From contig NZ_QNRI01000005.1 of assembly GCF_003315295.1 (NCBI RefSeq), forward strand, positions 1 through 64,000: a DNA stretch of 64,000 nucleotides, written 5' to 3'. Shown piece after piece: positions 35,149 to 46,887 of the stretch (position 1 is its first letter; every line of letters starts with the position of its first letter). Under the pieces are notes generated by a model. The model did not search any database. It saw only the letters and a program-made list of their open reading frames with translations, and was not told the origin of the DNA. Made by a program: the position numbers and the translations under genes. This DNA is from Paraliobacillus ryukyuensis (GTDB lineage: Bacteria > Bacillota > Bacilli > Bacillales > Amphibacillaceae).

Positions 35149-36078
35149 TTAATTTGCTTTATATGCTTCAAATTCTTTCGTTGTACACAACACCCAATGT
35201 CCGGGGGTTACTTCTCTAAATTCAGGCACCTCGCTAGTATCGTGATCGTTGGGGTCATACTCTGCACGAACACGATTTCTTTCATAGTCAGGATCCGGTA
35301 ATGGAATTGCTGATAATAATGATTTTGTATAAGGGTGAAGCGGATTTCTATATAACTCATCACTATCCGCTAATTCGACCATTTTTCCAAAATACATGAC
35401 AGCAATTCGATCACTAATATATTTCACCATTGATAAGTCGTGGGCAATAAATAAAAACGTAAGTCCACGATCTTTCTGCAATTTTTTCAACAAATTAACA
35501 ACCTGTGCTTGAATTGATACATCAAGCGCTGAGATTGGTTCGTCTGCAATAATAAATTCTGGTTTCACTGCAAGTGCTCTTGCTACACCAATACGTTGAC
35601 GCTGACCACCACTAAATTCGTGTGGATAACGATTGGCATGCTGTTTGTCTAAACCAACTAACTCTAATAATTCGTATACGCGTTCTTTTCTTTCATTTTC
35701 ATTGTTAGCAAGATTATGAACATCAATACCCTCAGCAATAATGTCCATTACTGTCATACGTGGATTTAAGGAAGAGTATGGGTCCTGGAAAATCATTTGC
35801 ATTTCACGATTGAATTTTTTTAATTCTTTGTTGCTTAATTTTCCTTGTACATCTTCACCTTTAAAAAGTACTTGCCCATCTGTAGCATCATAGAGACGAA
35901 TAATTGTACGTCCTGTCGTGGATTTTCCACAGCCAGATTCACCTACTAATCCAAGCGTTTCACCTTTATATACATCAAAAGTTAGTCCATCTACTGCTTT
36001 GACGACACTCTTTCTACCTGTACGGAAGTGTTGTTTTAAATTTTTTATTTCTAATAGTTTTTCTCGTTCTTGACCCAC
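35149..36078 (-). CDS. oppF: Oligopeptide ABC transporter ATPase OppF
   Basis: A 309-residue ATPase. Walker A is GESGCGKST, the signature is [14 protein letters not shown], Walker B is [12 protein letters not shown], and the C-terminal oligopeptide-transporter extension ([25 protein letters not shown]) is present. It pairs with OppD to drive peptide import. The start is GTG, whose first base is the last base of the oppD stop codon (TAGTG), so translation is coupled. The C-terminus lacks the iron-sulfur cysteine cluster found in some relatives. Confidence 0.95.
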   Translation of the reverse strand: MGQEREKLLEIKNLKQHFRTGRKSVVKAVDGLTFDVYKGETLGLVGESGCGKSTTGRTIIRLYDATDGQVLFKGEDVQGKLSNKELKKFNREMQMIFQDPYSSLNPRMTVMDIIAEGIDVHNLANNENERKERVYELLELVGLDKQHANRYPHEFSGGQRQRIGVARALAVKPEFIIADEPISALDVSIQAQVVNLLKKLQKDRGLTFLFIAHDLSMVKYISDRIAVMYFGKMVELADSDELYRNPLHPYTKSLLSAIPLPDPDYERNRVRAEYDPNDHDTSEVPEFREVTPGHWVLCTTKEFEAYKAN

Positions 36079-37127
36079 TACATATCACCCTTTCCATCAT
36101 TTGAGGCCATACTATCTATTCGTTTTTGAACAGATTCAGGTGGATCGATTTTTGGTGCTCTTTCATCTAAAAGCCATGTTGCTGCATAATGCGTGTCAGA
36201 TACCTTAAACATTGGCGGCTGTTCCTCAAAATCAATATCCATAGCAAATTGATTTCTAGGAGCAAACGCATCCCCTTTAGGAGGATTAAGCAAGTCTGGT
36301 GGTGTACCAGGAATAGCATATAATTCTGAGTCATCACTGTCTAATGTAGGCATAGATCCAAGTAATCCCCATGTATAAGGATGTTTTGGATTATAGAAAA
36401 TTTCATCCACTGTACCAATTTCAACAATTTTACCAGCATACATAACAGCCACACGATCAGCTACATTGGCTACAACACCAAGATCGTGGGTAATGAAAAT
36501 AATAGAGGAATCCGTTTTCTTTTGGATATCTTTCATAAGATCTAAGATTTGCGCTTGAATCGTAACATCTAATGCAGTTGTTGGTTCATCAGCAATTAAG
36601 ACCTTTGGATTACATGCTAATGCGATGGCAACAACAACACGTTGCCGCATTCCACCTGAAAACTGGTGTGGATACTGTTTAATACGCTCTTCAGCATTCG
36701 GTATTTTTACAAGTTTCAAAAGTTCTAATGCACGTTCTTTCGCCTGTGTCTTCGACATTTTTTGGTGCTTAATCAGACCTTCCATAATTTGTGTTCCGAC
36801 TTTCATTGTAGGATTTAATGAAGTCATCGGATCTTGGAAAATCATTGATAAGTCTTTCCCACGAATTTTCTGAAGTTCTTTCTCAGATAATTTGGCAATA
36901 TCTTTATCTTCAAAAAGGATTTCTCCTTCTTTTACATAACCATGAGGTTTTGGTAATAAACCCATCAAAGCTTTCGTTGTAACTGATTTACCAGAACCTG
37001 ATTCACCTACGATAGCTAGTGTTTCGCCTTTATGCAAATCAAAATTAACACCTCTAACAGCTTTGACTTCGCCGCCATAAGTATTAAAGGATACATTTAA
37101 ATTTTTAACATCTAAGATTTTTTTCAA
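36078..37127 (-). CDS. oppD: Oligopeptide ABC transporter ATPase OppD
   Basis: A 349-residue ATPase with Walker [10 protein letters not shown], signature [15 protein letters not shown], Walker [13 protein letters not shown] and the long C-terminal region ending with [20 protein letters not shown]. In this family that region often carries cysteines for an Fe-S cluster; here the usual CPFAPRC-type cysteine place reads DAFAPRN, so the cluster is missing. Start TTG at 37127 with AGGTG. It follows oppC by 17 bases. Confidence 0.95.
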   Translation of the reverse strand: MKKILDVKNLNVSFNTYGGEVKAVRGVNFDLHKGETLAIVGESGSGKSVTTKALMGLLPKPHGYVKEGEILFEDKDIAKLSEKELQKIRGKDLSMIFQDPMTSLNPTMKVGTQIMEGLIKHQKMSKTQAKERALELLKLVKIPNAEERIKQYPHQFSGGMRQRVVVAIALACNPKVLIADEPTTALDVTIQAQILDLMKDIQKKTDSSIIFITHDLGVVANVADRVAVMYAGKIVEIGTVDEIFYNPKHPYTWGLLGSMPTLDSDDSELYAIPGTPPDLLNPPKGDAFAPRNQFAMDIDFEEQPPMFKVSDTHYAATWLLDERAPKIDPPESVQKRIDSMASNDGKGDM

Positions 37128-37144
37128 TTTTCACACCTACCCCT

Positions 37145-38296
37145 CTATTTACGCATTTTCGGATCAAATGCATCTCTTAATCCATCACCTAATAAATTAA
37201 ATGCAATCATGATAACTGAGATTAAAATCGCTGGGAAAATTAACATATGCGGATATGTTGTTAGTGATTTAAATCCATCATCAATTAATGTACCTAATGA
37301 TGCAGTAGGTGGTTGTAAACCTAAACCAATAAAGCTTAGGAACGCTTCGAAAAAGATAGCACTAGGAATTGTGAACATAGTATTGATGATAATTAAGCTA
37401 GCAACATTCGGAATTAAATGTCGTGATATAATTCTTCCATTAGGTGCGCCAAGAGTTCTAGACGCTAATACAAATTCCTGATTTTTTAATTTCAAAACTT
37501 CTCCACGAACAATCCGTGCCATACCAGTCCACCCAGTGATAGCTAAGGCTAAGGAGATAGAAACTATACCAGATCCCATTATGATAATCATCAAAATTAA
37601 AACAACCAAGTTAGGTATACCTGTGATAATTTCTATGATACGTTGCATCACGTTATCAGCTCGTCCTCCGTAGTAACCAGAGATACCACCATAAGCTACG
37701 CCAATTACTAAGTCAATTGCGGCTGCTAGAAAAGCAATAAATAAGGAGATTCTTGTTCCTTCCCAAGTTCTAGTCCATAAATCACGTCCTAGACCATCCG
37801 TACCAAACCAAAAATAAGTATCTTCCATATCTTTTGAAGCATAGACGTCATGCGTCGCTACGACTTTTGCTGAATCTTCAGTGCCATCGCCTTCTGACTT
37901 CACATCAAACGTAATATGCTCTTCATCATTTTTAAATCTTGCTAGACCTCTTTCTTTTGCTGCTTCAACGGTACTTGCCTCAATTGTTTCACTATCCGTA
38001 CCATCTAGGCCTAACCAACCTATATTTTCTAACCCTTGAACTTTTGGTGGCATTTTTGCCCATGAAAGGTTTTGTGTTGTTGAATCATATTCATTCATTT
38101 GCCCTCCAAAAGCTGCCATTACAATAATTATGATCAGTACCACTAAAGAAATCATTGCAGCTACATTTCGTCTTAAACTTCTAAAAGCATCTTGAAGAAA
38201 CGTGGTAACTGGTCGGTTAATTTTCTCGTTACTTTGTTGATTATCTTCAGTGAGCACAAATAAATGATCTAAATTCTTTTTGTTATCATCTGCCAT
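37145..38296 (-). CDS. oppC: Oligopeptide ABC transporter permease OppC
   Basis: A 383-residue permease. After a first membrane helix (about 41-62) there is an extracellular insert of about 100 residues rich in Asp and Glu, longer than in E. coli OppC, then the five-helix permease domain with the ATPase-coupling EAA loop (ASRTLGAPNGRIISRHLIPN). The ATG overlaps the oppB stop (TAATG). It forms the membrane channel with OppB. Confidence 0.94.
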   Translation of the reverse strand: MADDNKKNLDHLFVLTEDNQQSNEKINRPVTTFLQDAFRSLRRNVAAMISLVVLIIIIVMAAFGGQMNEYDSTTQNLSWAKMPPKVQGLENIGWLGLDGTDSETIEASTVEAAKERGLARFKNDEEHITFDVKSEGDGTEDSAKVVATHDVYASKDMEDTYFWFGTDGLGRDLWTRTWEGTRISLFIAFLAAAIDLVIGVAYGGISGYYGGRADNVMQRIIEIITGIPNLVVLILMIIIMGSGIVSISLALAITGWTGMARIVRGEVLKLKNQEFVLASRTLGAPNGRIISRHLIPNVASLIIINTMFTIPSAIFFEAFLSFIGLGLQPPTASLGTLIDDGFKSLTTYPHMLIFPAILISVIMIAFNLLGDGLRDAFDPKMRK

Positions 38297-39228
38297 TATT
38301 TGTCTCCCCCTGTCAAACGAATTCTAGGATCAACAATACCATAAAGTATGTCAATAATTAAAATAACTAAAATAAAGAAGAACGCAAAAAACAACGTCGT
38401 ACCCATAATAATTGGATAATCATTTTGTGTAATAGAGTTAACAAACTGATCACCAATACCTGGAACCCCAAATATTTTCTCAATAACTAGTGTCCCTGTT
38501 AATAAAGAAACGGCCATCGGTCCCATAATTGTTATTAATGGAATTAATGCGTTACGTAAACCGTGTTTAAATACGACACCAAATTTACCGACACCTTTTG
38601 CTCTAGCTGTAGTGATAAAGTCAGATCCTAAAACTTCTACCATCTCAGTACGCATAAACCTTGCGGATGTAGCTAGAGGGAATATTGCTAGCGCTATTGT
38701 AGGTAAAATGGAATATTCAAACCCATCCCAAGTGGCGACTGGTAACCATTCTAATTTCACACCAATATAATATTGTAATAGCCCAGCAAATACAAATGAT
38801 GGAATTGATGTTCCGAGGACGGCTATAATAGTTGAAGTAAAGTCGATCACACCATTATGATATACAGCAGCAATTAATCCAAATAATATTCCTATTACCG
38901 AACCTAGTATTAATGCTTGTAAACCTAATTGTAATGACGGACCAAATCGATCGAGAAGAATACCTGTTACTTCTCTGTTATCAAATTGGAAGGAAACTCC
39001 TAAATCCCCTTGAACCAAATTCTTCATATATGTGTAATATTGAACCGGTATTGGATCGTTTAATCCATATTTATCTAAAACGATTTCTAGTTGCGATTCA
39101 GATAATTTTTCTTGTGCGGCACCAAGTGGTGACCCGGGCATTAATTTCATAAGAAAAAAGGACACTGTGGCGATAATGAACAGTGTGATGATCATGTAGC
39201 CCAAGCGCTGTAATATATAACGAGCCAT
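38296..39228 (-). CDS. oppB: Oligopeptide ABC transporter permease OppB
   Basis: A 310-residue permease of the OppB type with six membrane helices, the typical MARYILQRLGYMIITLF start and the EAA loop TTARAKGVGKFGVVFKHGLRNAL. Start ATG with AGGAGGAG. It follows oppA by 160 bases that contain a hairpin, and overlaps oppC by one base. Confidence 0.94.
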   Translation of the reverse strand: MARYILQRLGYMIITLFIIATVSFFLMKLMPGSPLGAAQEKLSESQLEIVLDKYGLNDPIPVQYYTYMKNLVQGDLGVSFQFDNREVTGILLDRFGPSLQLGLQALILGSVIGILFGLIAAVYHNGVIDFTSTIIAVLGTSIPSFVFAGLLQYYIGVKLEWLPVATWDGFEYSILPTIALAIFPLATSARFMRTEMVEVLGSDFITTARAKGVGKFGVVFKHGLRNALIPLITIMGPMAVSLLTGTLVIEKIFGVPGIGDQFVNSITQNDYPIIMGTTLFFAFFFILVILIIDILYGIVDPRIRLTGGDK

Positions 39229-39307
39229 TTTTTCTCCTCCTGTGTTATTGTTGCAAATTTAAATTTACAGAAATTTTTATATTATTCGACAGTTTCTTTA
39301 AATTGGA

Positions 39308-39354
39308 AGAGAGAGAGCACCAATCAGTCTCAGAACTGAAGCACACTCTCTCTT
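39308..39354 (-). terminator. Hairpin between oppA and oppB
   Basis: An imperfect inverted repeat (AGAGAGAG ... CTCTCTCT enclosing CAGT/ACTG) without a long T run. It probably stops part of the transcripts or protects the oppA mRNA 3' end, raising OppA over the membrane subunits. Confidence 0.65.
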
Positions 39355-39387
39355 CGAAACAAAAGTTATATAATTTTAACTTTTCAT

Positions 39388-41064
39388 TTATTCAATATGA
39401 GCCCATTTATATTCGTATTGAGGTCCCGCTGGGTTAACGATAACACCTTGGATATCTTGATCCCAAAGTTGTGTACGAGCACGTTGGTACAGTGGAGAAA
39501 TTGCTGCATCTTCTTGAATTAGAATTTTCTCAGCTTCTAAGAAAGCATCCCAACGAGCTGCTGGATCTTGTGCTAACTCACCGCTAGTAGAAGCGATTAG
39601 CTCATCATATTTTTCATTAGAATAACCCATGTTATTGTTTGGACCATCAGTAACAAACAAGTTCATAAATGTAAGTGGGTCAATATAGTCTGGTCCCCAA
39701 CCTGAAACTTGTAAATCATAATCCATTTCTTCATTCAAACGAATACGTTCTTGGAAAGGAACAGATTTAATCTTAATAGTTAATCCAGGTAAAGTTGACT
39801 GTAATTGTTCTTGGAAATATTCAGCTGTTTTCTCAGCACTTTCCCCGTCATCACCTAGCATTTCAATTTCAACACTGTCAGTACCAAGCTCTTCTAAAGC
39901 TTTGTTCCAATATTCTTTTGCTTTTTCTTTATCAACTACTGGTACTAAATCGCCATTGATTTCACGGAAATCTTCACCAGTTTCTGGGTGGTTAACAAAG
40001 TTAGCTGGCACTAGACCACCTGCAACTACAGAACCGTTATTAAGAATTACATCTGTATAACCTTGTTTATCAATTGCTAATTGGATTGCTTTACGTACAT
40101 TTAAGTTTGCTAAAGCTTCACTTCTTGTTTGGTTCATTTTTAGATAGAATAATGTTGGCTCTTCAATAACACGCATTCTTTCATCGCCTGCATATTGGTC
40201 AACATACTCTGCACTTAAACCAACCCGATCAATTTCACCAGTTTCATACATGTTTACTGCAGTTGAAGTATCTTTAACAATATCTAAGTTAATTTTTTCA
40301 AGATCAACTGAGTCTGCATCCCAATAATCAGGGTTTTTCTCAATGACAAAGTTTTGATTGTGGTTCCATTCTGTCATAGTAAATGGACCATTATAAAGAA
40401 TTGTATCTGCTTCAAGTGCGAATTGATCGCCTTGTTCTTCAACGAATGCTTGATTTAATGGTAAATAAGTACCGAATGTAGCTAATGATTCAAAATATGG
40501 TGTTGGGTTTTCAAGTTCAACGACAAGTGTATAGTCGTCTTCAGCTTTAACACCCAGTTCTTCCACATCCATTTCACCTTGGTTAATTGCTGTTGCGTTT
40601 TTGATAACGCCACCCATCATGTATGGACCGTATGATGAACCTGTATCAGGATCTACAGCTCGTCTCCAAGAGTAAACAAAGTCGTGAGCAGTTACTGGGT
40701 CACCGTTTGACCATGTAGCATCTTCACGTAGATTGAATGTCCATGTTAAGCTATCTTCACTTACTTCATGATCAGTTGCAATACCTGGTTTGACTTCACC
40801 GTTTTCACCTAAACGATACAAACCTTCCATTGTAGCACCTAACCATTGAAAAGCGATAGCGTCGGTTGCCATTGATGGATCCATACTTGGAATCTCATCA
40901 ACTTCAATTAAGTTCAATACTTGTTCTGCAGAACTTTCTTCTGCGTTTCCTTCTGAATCTGATCCTTCTGAAGAACTATCAGAATCATCACCGCCAGAAC
41001 ATGCAGCAAGGAAAAGTGTTAATACTAGTCCGAAAACTAGCAATAGCCAATTTGACTTTTTCAT
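39388..41064 (-). CDS. oppA: Oligopeptide-binding lipoprotein OppA
   Basis: A binding protein of 558 residues. Signal and lipobox LAAC at residues ~19-22, then an acidic serine linker, then the SBP_bac_5 fold with LREDATWSNGDPVTAHDFVYSWRRAVDP. It captures extracellular peptides for OppBCDF; in Bacillus the imported peptides include Phr signals that feed sporulation and competence. The frame is open to 41160, but GGAGG supports the ATG at 41064. A CodY-like box overlaps the leader. Confidence 0.95.
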   Translation of the reverse strand: MKKSNWLLLVFGLVLTLFLAACSGGDDSDSSSEGSDSEGNAEESSAEQVLNLIEVDEIPSMDPSMATDAIAFQWLGATMEGLYRLGENGEVKPGIATDHEVSEDSLTWTFNLREDATWSNGDPVTAHDFVYSWRRAVDPDTGSSYGPYMMGGVIKNATAINQGEMDVEELGVKAEDDYTLVVELENPTPYFESLATFGTYLPLNQAFVEEQGDQFALEADTILYNGPFTMTEWNHNQNFVIEKNPDYWDADSVDLEKINLDIVKDTSTAVNMYETGEIDRVGLSAEYVDQYAGDERMRVIEEPTLFYLKMNQTRSEALANLNVRKAIQLAIDKQGYTDVILNNGSVVAGGLVPANFVNHPETGEDFREINGDLVPVVDKEKAKEYWNKALEELGTDSVEIEMLGDDGESAEKTAEYFQEQLQSTLPGLTIKIKSVPFQERIRLNEEMDYDLQVSGWGPDYIDPLTFMNLFVTDGPNNNMGYSNEKYDELIASTSGELAQDPAARWDAFLEAEKILIQEDAAISPLYQRARTQLWDQDIQGVIVNPAGPQYEYKWAHIE

Positions 41065-41090
41065 TGTCTTAATGACCTCCCCTAAATTTA

Positions 41091-41105
41091 AATTTTCTAA
41101 ATATT
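41091..41105 (-). promoter_or_regulatory. CodY-like box in the oppA leader
   Basis: On the minus strand AATATTTAGAAAATT differs at two of 15 places from the CodY consensus AATTTTCWGAAAATT. It lies 27 bases before the oppA ATG. A TATAAT element (about 41140) upstream suggests that the box lies just downstream of the promoter. CodY would repress peptide uptake in rich medium. The remaining bases to 41371 are AT-rich with nothing else recognised. Confidence 0.5.
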
Positions 41106-41371
41106 TTGCAGATAAAATATCCACAAATTGAATTATACAAGTTTTCTCACAATTTTGCATTATTTTTTTACAAATAAATTTAATAAAATTTTAAAAACCT
41201 TGCTACAATAAGGGGTTTTTAGCCTAAAATAGGTAATTGTGCCTAGTTAGTATTTTTACAATCTGTTTACATTTTTATTTTTCACCCGGTTATCGTTGGT
41301 TTTTTTTATTATTTGAATGTGGACGATATGCTATACTTTGTTTGTCTAAAAATAAAATAGGATGTGAAAAT

Positions 41372-41734
41372 TTGAAACGTAGTAAACCAATTTTAGTTTT
41401 TTTCATTCAGATCTTTTGTATTATTGTTTTAGCTTATATATTAAATAAAAATGCTTTATTATTGATGAATATTAATATATTTTTCTATGTTTCCTCCATT
41501 TATTTATTGCTGTGGTTACTTTTCTTTACTATTAAAGGCGGTTTTTTTGACGGTATTGTCTATAGTTTTAGAAAAGTTGGAATGAGCATTTTTAGCAAAA
41601 AAGCAGCCGTTGAATGGGAAGATAAACCTTCTCCTTCTGAACAAGTTCACATGCGATTGGTTTCCTTTTTTCGCTTTCAAGCTTTAGGTTTAATAATTAT
41701 TTTAATTGCATTGCTAATCATTTACTATCAGTAG
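41372..41734 (+). CDS. DUF3899 small membrane protein
   Basis: A protein of about 120 residues with three hydrophobic helices and the DUF3899 core (NINIFFYVSSIYLL, then GGFFDGIVYSFRK). Function unknown. The open frame reaches back to 41237, but the TTG at 41372 with AGGATGTG upstream gives the family length and a normal basic start (KRSKP). It lies between opp (divergent) and the trpS T-box. Confidence 0.75.
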   Translation: MKRSKPILVFFIQIFCIIVLAYILNKNALLLMNINIFFYVSSIYLLLWLLFFTIKGGFFDGIVYSFRKVGMSIFSKKAAVEWEDKPSPSEQVHMRLVSFFRFQALGLIIILIALLIIYYQ

Positions 41735-41777
41735 TATTGCATCTTTTTTTTTTATTATATATAATTAAGAAAATATG

Positions 41778-43038
<1,261 letters not shown>

Positions 43039-43080
43039 TCATTTTATTTCAAATATATTTTAAAATTATAGATACCATCG

Positions 43081-43140
43081 AATAAGCAACCCCAAATCCC
43101 AGAAGAGTGGTTTTTGGGGTTGCTTATTGTTTTGTTTTAT
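43081..43140 (+). terminator. Terminator of trpS
   Basis: A perfect 16-bp stem starting AATAAGCAACCCCAAA, followed by T-rich sequence. Confidence 0.88.
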
Positions 43141-43186
43141 TTTTGCATGATCATTGTTCATTTGGTCTGCCTTCCCGCTCTGTATT

Positions 43187-43241
43187 ATAAAAAGCATGTA
43201 GCCTTTAGATCTTATGTTGTTAAAGGCTACATGCTTTTTAT
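43187..43241. terminator. Terminator of yjbA
   Basis: A perfect 19-bp stem AAAAAGCATGTAGCCTTTA with a 13-base loop and T runs on both strands, eleven bases beyond the yjbA stop. Confidence 0.88.
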
Positions 43242-43251
43242 CAGTTGTTTT

Positions 43252-44016
43252 TCACAATATCCGTTTATAAGTAGGTTTTTCTGCATTATTTTTCTCCAGT
43301 TGCCAAAGCTGTTCAAAAAAAGGTTGCCCTTTTATCATCTTTCGGCAAAATAGTTCATGTTCCGTTGACCATCCGTTTACGAGTGATAAATATAGTTCAT
43401 TCCAAGCTTGTGCAAACGTCATTTTTTGAATTGCTTGATAATCATCAGGCTTCCATTCTGTCAACCAATATTGTGCTTCTTGCGGATTTTTAATTTGTTT
43501 TAACTGATCAAGAACCATCATAAGTAGTTGTTTTAAATGTCTTTCTCGTCTTGTTAATCCGATCATCACTTTAGGAGGTAAAGAAAGAATGTGATATGCC
43601 TTTTCTGATTCTGTTTCTAGTGTAAATTGACTTTCCTTTTGATCGTTTATTAAGTCAAGCACCAGTCTCTCTTGACGCGGAATCATTCGGCTTTTCCGTA
43701 TCGGTATTTGATAACCTAAAGTATCAAATACGATGATATTGTTTCCGTCCGTCACAATACTCGCATATTCCACGGTTATTCTTTCTTGATTCTTTCTCAG
43801 GTACGTGCAGTTTTTAACCAGCTCTAACATTTTCTTAGGAAGATCAATTAAATCGTTTTCGATCTGATCAAATAACTCTGTATTGATGCGTAACACTGGA
43901 ACTTGATCTAAAATTTCTATTCCATCGTGATTTCGCCATTCATGAAATGCACAAACATTGTAACCATTTTCTTCTCCTTCAAACCAATTCACCCATACAT
44001 CATGTACATATTGCAT
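43252..44016 (-). CDS. yjbA: UPF0736 family protein YjbA
   Basis: A 254-residue cytoplasmic protein of the UPF0736 family. It shows the family blocks HDVWVNWFEGEENGYNVC, HEWRNHDGIEILDQVP, YQIPIRKSRMIPRQE and the C-terminal KMIKGQPFFEQLWQLE. No catalytic residues or partner are known. The frame is open to 44115, but relatives begin at the ATG at 44016, which has GGAAGTGAG upstream. In B. subtilis yjbA is also next to trpS. Confidence 0.88.
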   Translation of the reverse strand: MQYVHDVWVNWFEGEENGYNVCAFHEWRNHDGIEILDQVPVLRINTELFDQIENDLIDLPKKMLELVKNCTYLRKNQERITVEYASIVTDGNNIIVFDTLGYQIPIRKSRMIPRQERLVLDLINDQKESQFTLETESEKAYHILSLPPKVMIGLTRRERHLKQLLMMVLDQLKQIKNPQEAQYWLTEWKPDDYQAIQKMTFAQAWNELYLSLVNGWSTEHELFCRKMIKGQPFFEQLWQLEKNNAEKPTYKRIL

Positions 44017-44155
44017 ATGTATCGTCTCACTTCCAATCATCAAAACAAATAGTTTAGCTATCAATTTTTTTATAGATTCTGAATAAACATTAACTTTTTG
44101 GTTTCGTTCTATCAATTTATTTAGCCATCAGTATAGCCAATTTTCATTTTTTTAT

Positions 44156-44365
44156 TCATTTTATAATATGAGTTAGTTTTGGAATTGTTCCAGAAATGAT
44201 CAATATTCCAATGATAAACAGATAACATTCACTTCTCGTGGCAATATATGTGACATATTCGATCCATGATAAACCTGCGGGGATTAAATTTAAATATAAA
44301 ATAATGGTGACGCCCCCTGATACAGCTAGTCCAAAACCTATTAAAAATACACATAAGTACAGCAT
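44156..44365 (-). CDS. Small two-helix membrane protein
   Basis: A 69-residue protein with two hydrophobic helices (about 3-25 and 45-62) and the motif ATRSECYLFIIGI between them. I recall similar unnamed short proteins beside fabF or trpS in related bacilli. ATG at 44365 has AAAGGGG upstream. It is downstream of fabF on the same strand. Function unknown. Confidence 0.6.
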   Translation of the reverse strand: MLYLCVFLIGFGLAVSGGVTIILYLNLIPAGLSWIEYVTYIATRSECYLFIIGILIISGTIPKLTHIIK

Positions 44366-44486
44366 CACCAATTCCCCTTTTTCAGCTTGTCCTTTTTTCT
44401 ATTGTATGAAGATACCGTAAAAAAATATGTAAAAAAAAACAGGCAGTTGATCTTTATCAACTACCTGTTCAGTATACTGCTTTACA

Positions 44487-45725
44487 TTAATTGTATTGTT
44501 TAAAGATTAGCGTAGCATTATGCCCACCAAAACCTAGTGAGTTACTTAACGCTACTGATACGTCTGTTTTTCTTGCTTTGTTTGGAACATAATCCAAATC
44601 ACAGTCTGGATCTGGCGTTTCATAATTTATCGTAGGTGGTATCACATTATCTGTAATAGATTTAATCGAAGCAATCGCTTCAATCGCACCAGCTGCACCA
44701 AGTAAATGGCCTGTCATTGACTTAGTTGAAGATATAGCAACATGATAAGCATGTTGACCAAATACAGTCTTCATGGATTTCGTTTCAAATGAATCATTCA
44801 ATGCCGTGCTTGTGCCGTGAGCATTGATATAATCTATATCTGATACGTCCACTTCAGCGTCCTCGATCGCTTGTTTCATTGATCGAGCCGCACCTTCTCC
44901 TTCTGGTGCAGGAGCTGTAATATGGTAAGCATCACCGGCAGATCCATAGCCAATTATTTCGGCATAAATGTTGGCACCTCTAGCCAATGCTGATTCTAAA
45001 GATTCTAGTACTAGGATGCCTGCTCCTTCTCCCATAATAAAACCATCGCGATTTTTATCAAATGGACGACTTGCCGTTTTCGGATCTTCATTAAAAGATA
45101 AAGCTTTCGCCATCGAAAAGCCGGCAAATGACATATTTGTTAATGGCGCTTCAGCACCACCTGTTATCATTGCGTCTGCATCGCCACGTTCAATTACCTT
45201 AAATGCATCCCCAATTGAATTGGTTCCTGTTGCGCATGCAGTCACCGTACAGGAGTTAATTCCTTTTGCGCCTAACTGAATGGAGATTTGGCCAGCTGCC
45301 ATATCAGGAATAAGCATCGGAACAAAGAATGGACTCACTCGACGGTAACCTTTTTCACTGAACTTTTTAAACTGTTCTTCGTAAGTTGCCATTCCACCGA
45401 TACCTGAACCAACCCATACACCTATGCGAGATGCGTTTTCATCATCGATCGTTAATGATGCATCTTCCACTGCCATTTTTGCTGCACCTACTGCATATTG
45501 GGTAAATAAATCCATGCGTTTAGCTTCTTTTTTATCCATATATAGCGTTGGATCCCAATCTTTTACTTCAGCCGCTACTTTAGCAGGAAAATCATCTTTA
45601 TTTACTTTGGTAACATAATCAATACCTGATTTACCTTCTACTAAATTTGTCCATAATTCATCTATTGAATTTCCCAATGGACTAACTGCTCCTAGTCCTG
45701 TAACTACAACTCGATTTTTTGTCAT
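44487..45725 (-). CDS. fabF: Beta-ketoacyl-ACP synthase II FabF
   Basis: A 412-residue condensing enzyme. The catalytic triad is C164 ([10 protein letters not shown]), a His in [12 protein letters not shown] and a His in [12 protein letters not shown]. It extends acyl-ACP by two carbons using malonyl-ACP. Start ATG with AAGGAGGAG. It lies 78 bases after fabH and shares its FapR-controlled promoter. Confidence 0.97.
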   Translation of the reverse strand: MTKNRVVVTGLGAVSPLGNSIDELWTNLVEGKSGIDYVTKVNKDDFPAKVAAEVKDWDPTLYMDKKEAKRMDLFTQYAVGAAKMAVEDASLTIDDENASRIGVWVGSGIGGMATYEEQFKKFSEKGYRRVSPFFVPMLIPDMAAGQISIQLGAKGINSCTVTACATGTNSIGDAFKVIERGDADAMITGGAEAPLTNMSFAGFSMAKALSFNEDPKTASRPFDKNRDGFIMGEGAGILVLESLESALARGANIYAEIIGYGSAGDAYHITAPAPEGEGAARSMKQAIEDAEVDVSDIDYINAHGTSTALNDSFETKSMKTVFGQHAYHVAISSTKSMTGHLLGAAGAIEAIASIKSITDNVIPPTINYETPDPDCDLDYVPNKARKTDVSVALSNSLGFGGHNATLIFKQYN

Positions 45726-45803
45726 CTCTTTCTCCTCCTTACAACAAAAAAATACTTTTATTATACTAGCCTATTAAAAGCTTTCTGTTTTAGCAAGTAT
45801 GAT

Positions 45804-46739
45804 TTATTTGCCCCATTTTATGCCAACAGCGCCCCATGTTAATCCGCCACCAAAGCCAACTAACACGATGAAATCATCTTCTTTTACTGAACCATCCTCT
45901 ACTGCTTCTGCAAGTGCGATAGGGATAGATGCGGATGATGTGTTCCCATATCTTTTTATAGAGGTGGCCATTTTTTCAACTGGAATGTCTAATTTGTTTC
46001 TAGCCGCTTCCATTATGCGTATATTTGCTTGATGTGGAATTAAATAATCAACATCTTCTTTCGTTAATCCTGCTTTTTCTACGACATGCATTGATGATTC
46101 TGGCATTTGGCGAACAGCAAATTTAAATACTTCTCGGCCATTCATTTGAATAAACTGGCCTTCTTGTTGCAAGAATTTACCACCACCGCCATCTGCCCCA
46201 AGTTCAAATGACAAAATTCCTCGCCCGTCAGTAACTTCACCGATAACAGCTGCACCAGCTCCATCACCAAATAGTACACATGTGTTACGGTCTTCCCAGT
46301 CAGTAATCTTCGAAAGCTTTTCAGCCCCAATAACGAGTATGTTTTTGTAAACGCCAGTATCAATAAATTGTTTAGCTGTTACGATACCGTACATAAACCC
46401 TGCACATGCTGCACTTAAATCCATTGCTGCTGCCTTCGTCGCACCTAAACGTTCTTGCAACATACAAGATACTGTAGGAAACGGCATATCAGGTGTCACT
46501 GTAGCTACTAAAATAAGATCAATATCCTCCGGTTTTATTCCTGCATCATCGATTGCACGAACAGATGCATGATAAGCCATATCCGAAGTATCAATATCAT
46601 CGGCAGCTATACGACGCTCTTCAATTCCCGTCCTTGTTCGAATCCATTCATCACTTGTATCTACTATTTTTTCTAAATCATGATTAGTTAGTACTTTTTC
46701 TGGAACATATTTTCCTACACCAGTTATACCTGCTTGCAT
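45804..46739 (-). CDS. fabH: Beta-ketoacyl-ACP synthase III FabH
   Basis: A 311-residue enzyme that starts fatty-acid synthesis by joining an acyl-CoA primer to malonyl-ACP. The triad is C112 (DLSAACAGF), His in IPHQANIRI and Asn in [11 protein letters not shown]. Start ATG with GAGAGGG. First gene of fabH-fabF. In Gram-positives this enzyme accepts branched primers, setting the iso/anteiso fatty-acid profile. Confidence 0.97.
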   Translation of the reverse strand: MQAGITGVGKYVPEKVLTNHDLEKIVDTSDEWIRTRTGIEERRIAADDIDTSDMAYHASVRAIDDAGIKPEDIDLILVATVTPDMPFPTVSCMLQERLGATKAAAMDLSAACAGFMYGIVTAKQFIDTGVYKNILVIGAEKLSKITDWEDRNTCVLFGDGAGAAVIGEVTDGRGILSFELGADGGGGKFLQQEGQFIQMNGREVFKFAVRQMPESSMHVVEKAGLTKEDVDYLIPHQANIRIMEAARNKLDIPVEKMATSIKRYGNTSSASIPIALAEAVEDGSVKEDDFIVLVGFGGGLTWGAVGIKWGK

Positions 46740-46788
46740 ATTTATTCAACCCTCTCGATAGGAATTTAATAATCAATTAACATCAAAT

Positions 46789-46838
46789 ATTAAGACTTGG
46801 TACTAATATAATATAATAAAAAACGACTTAATAATCAA
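46789..46838 (-). promoter_or_regulatory. fabHF promoter with FapR operator
   Basis: On the minus strand TTGATT, 17 bases and TATATT are followed at once by ATTAGTACCAAGTCTTAAT (46789-46807), which closely matches the FapR palindrome of B. subtilis fabHAF. Binding would cover the RNA start; malonyl-CoA would release it. Confidence 0.82.
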
Positions 46839-46887
46839 GTGTTGAAGAATTCTTCCAAAAAAAAGAATAAAAGACAAGTGCTTTATC

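Noticed and set aside
43114-43353. 79-codon hydrophobic frame after trpS
   Set aside because: It crosses two strong terminators and the end of yjbA on the opposite strand and has no ribosome site.
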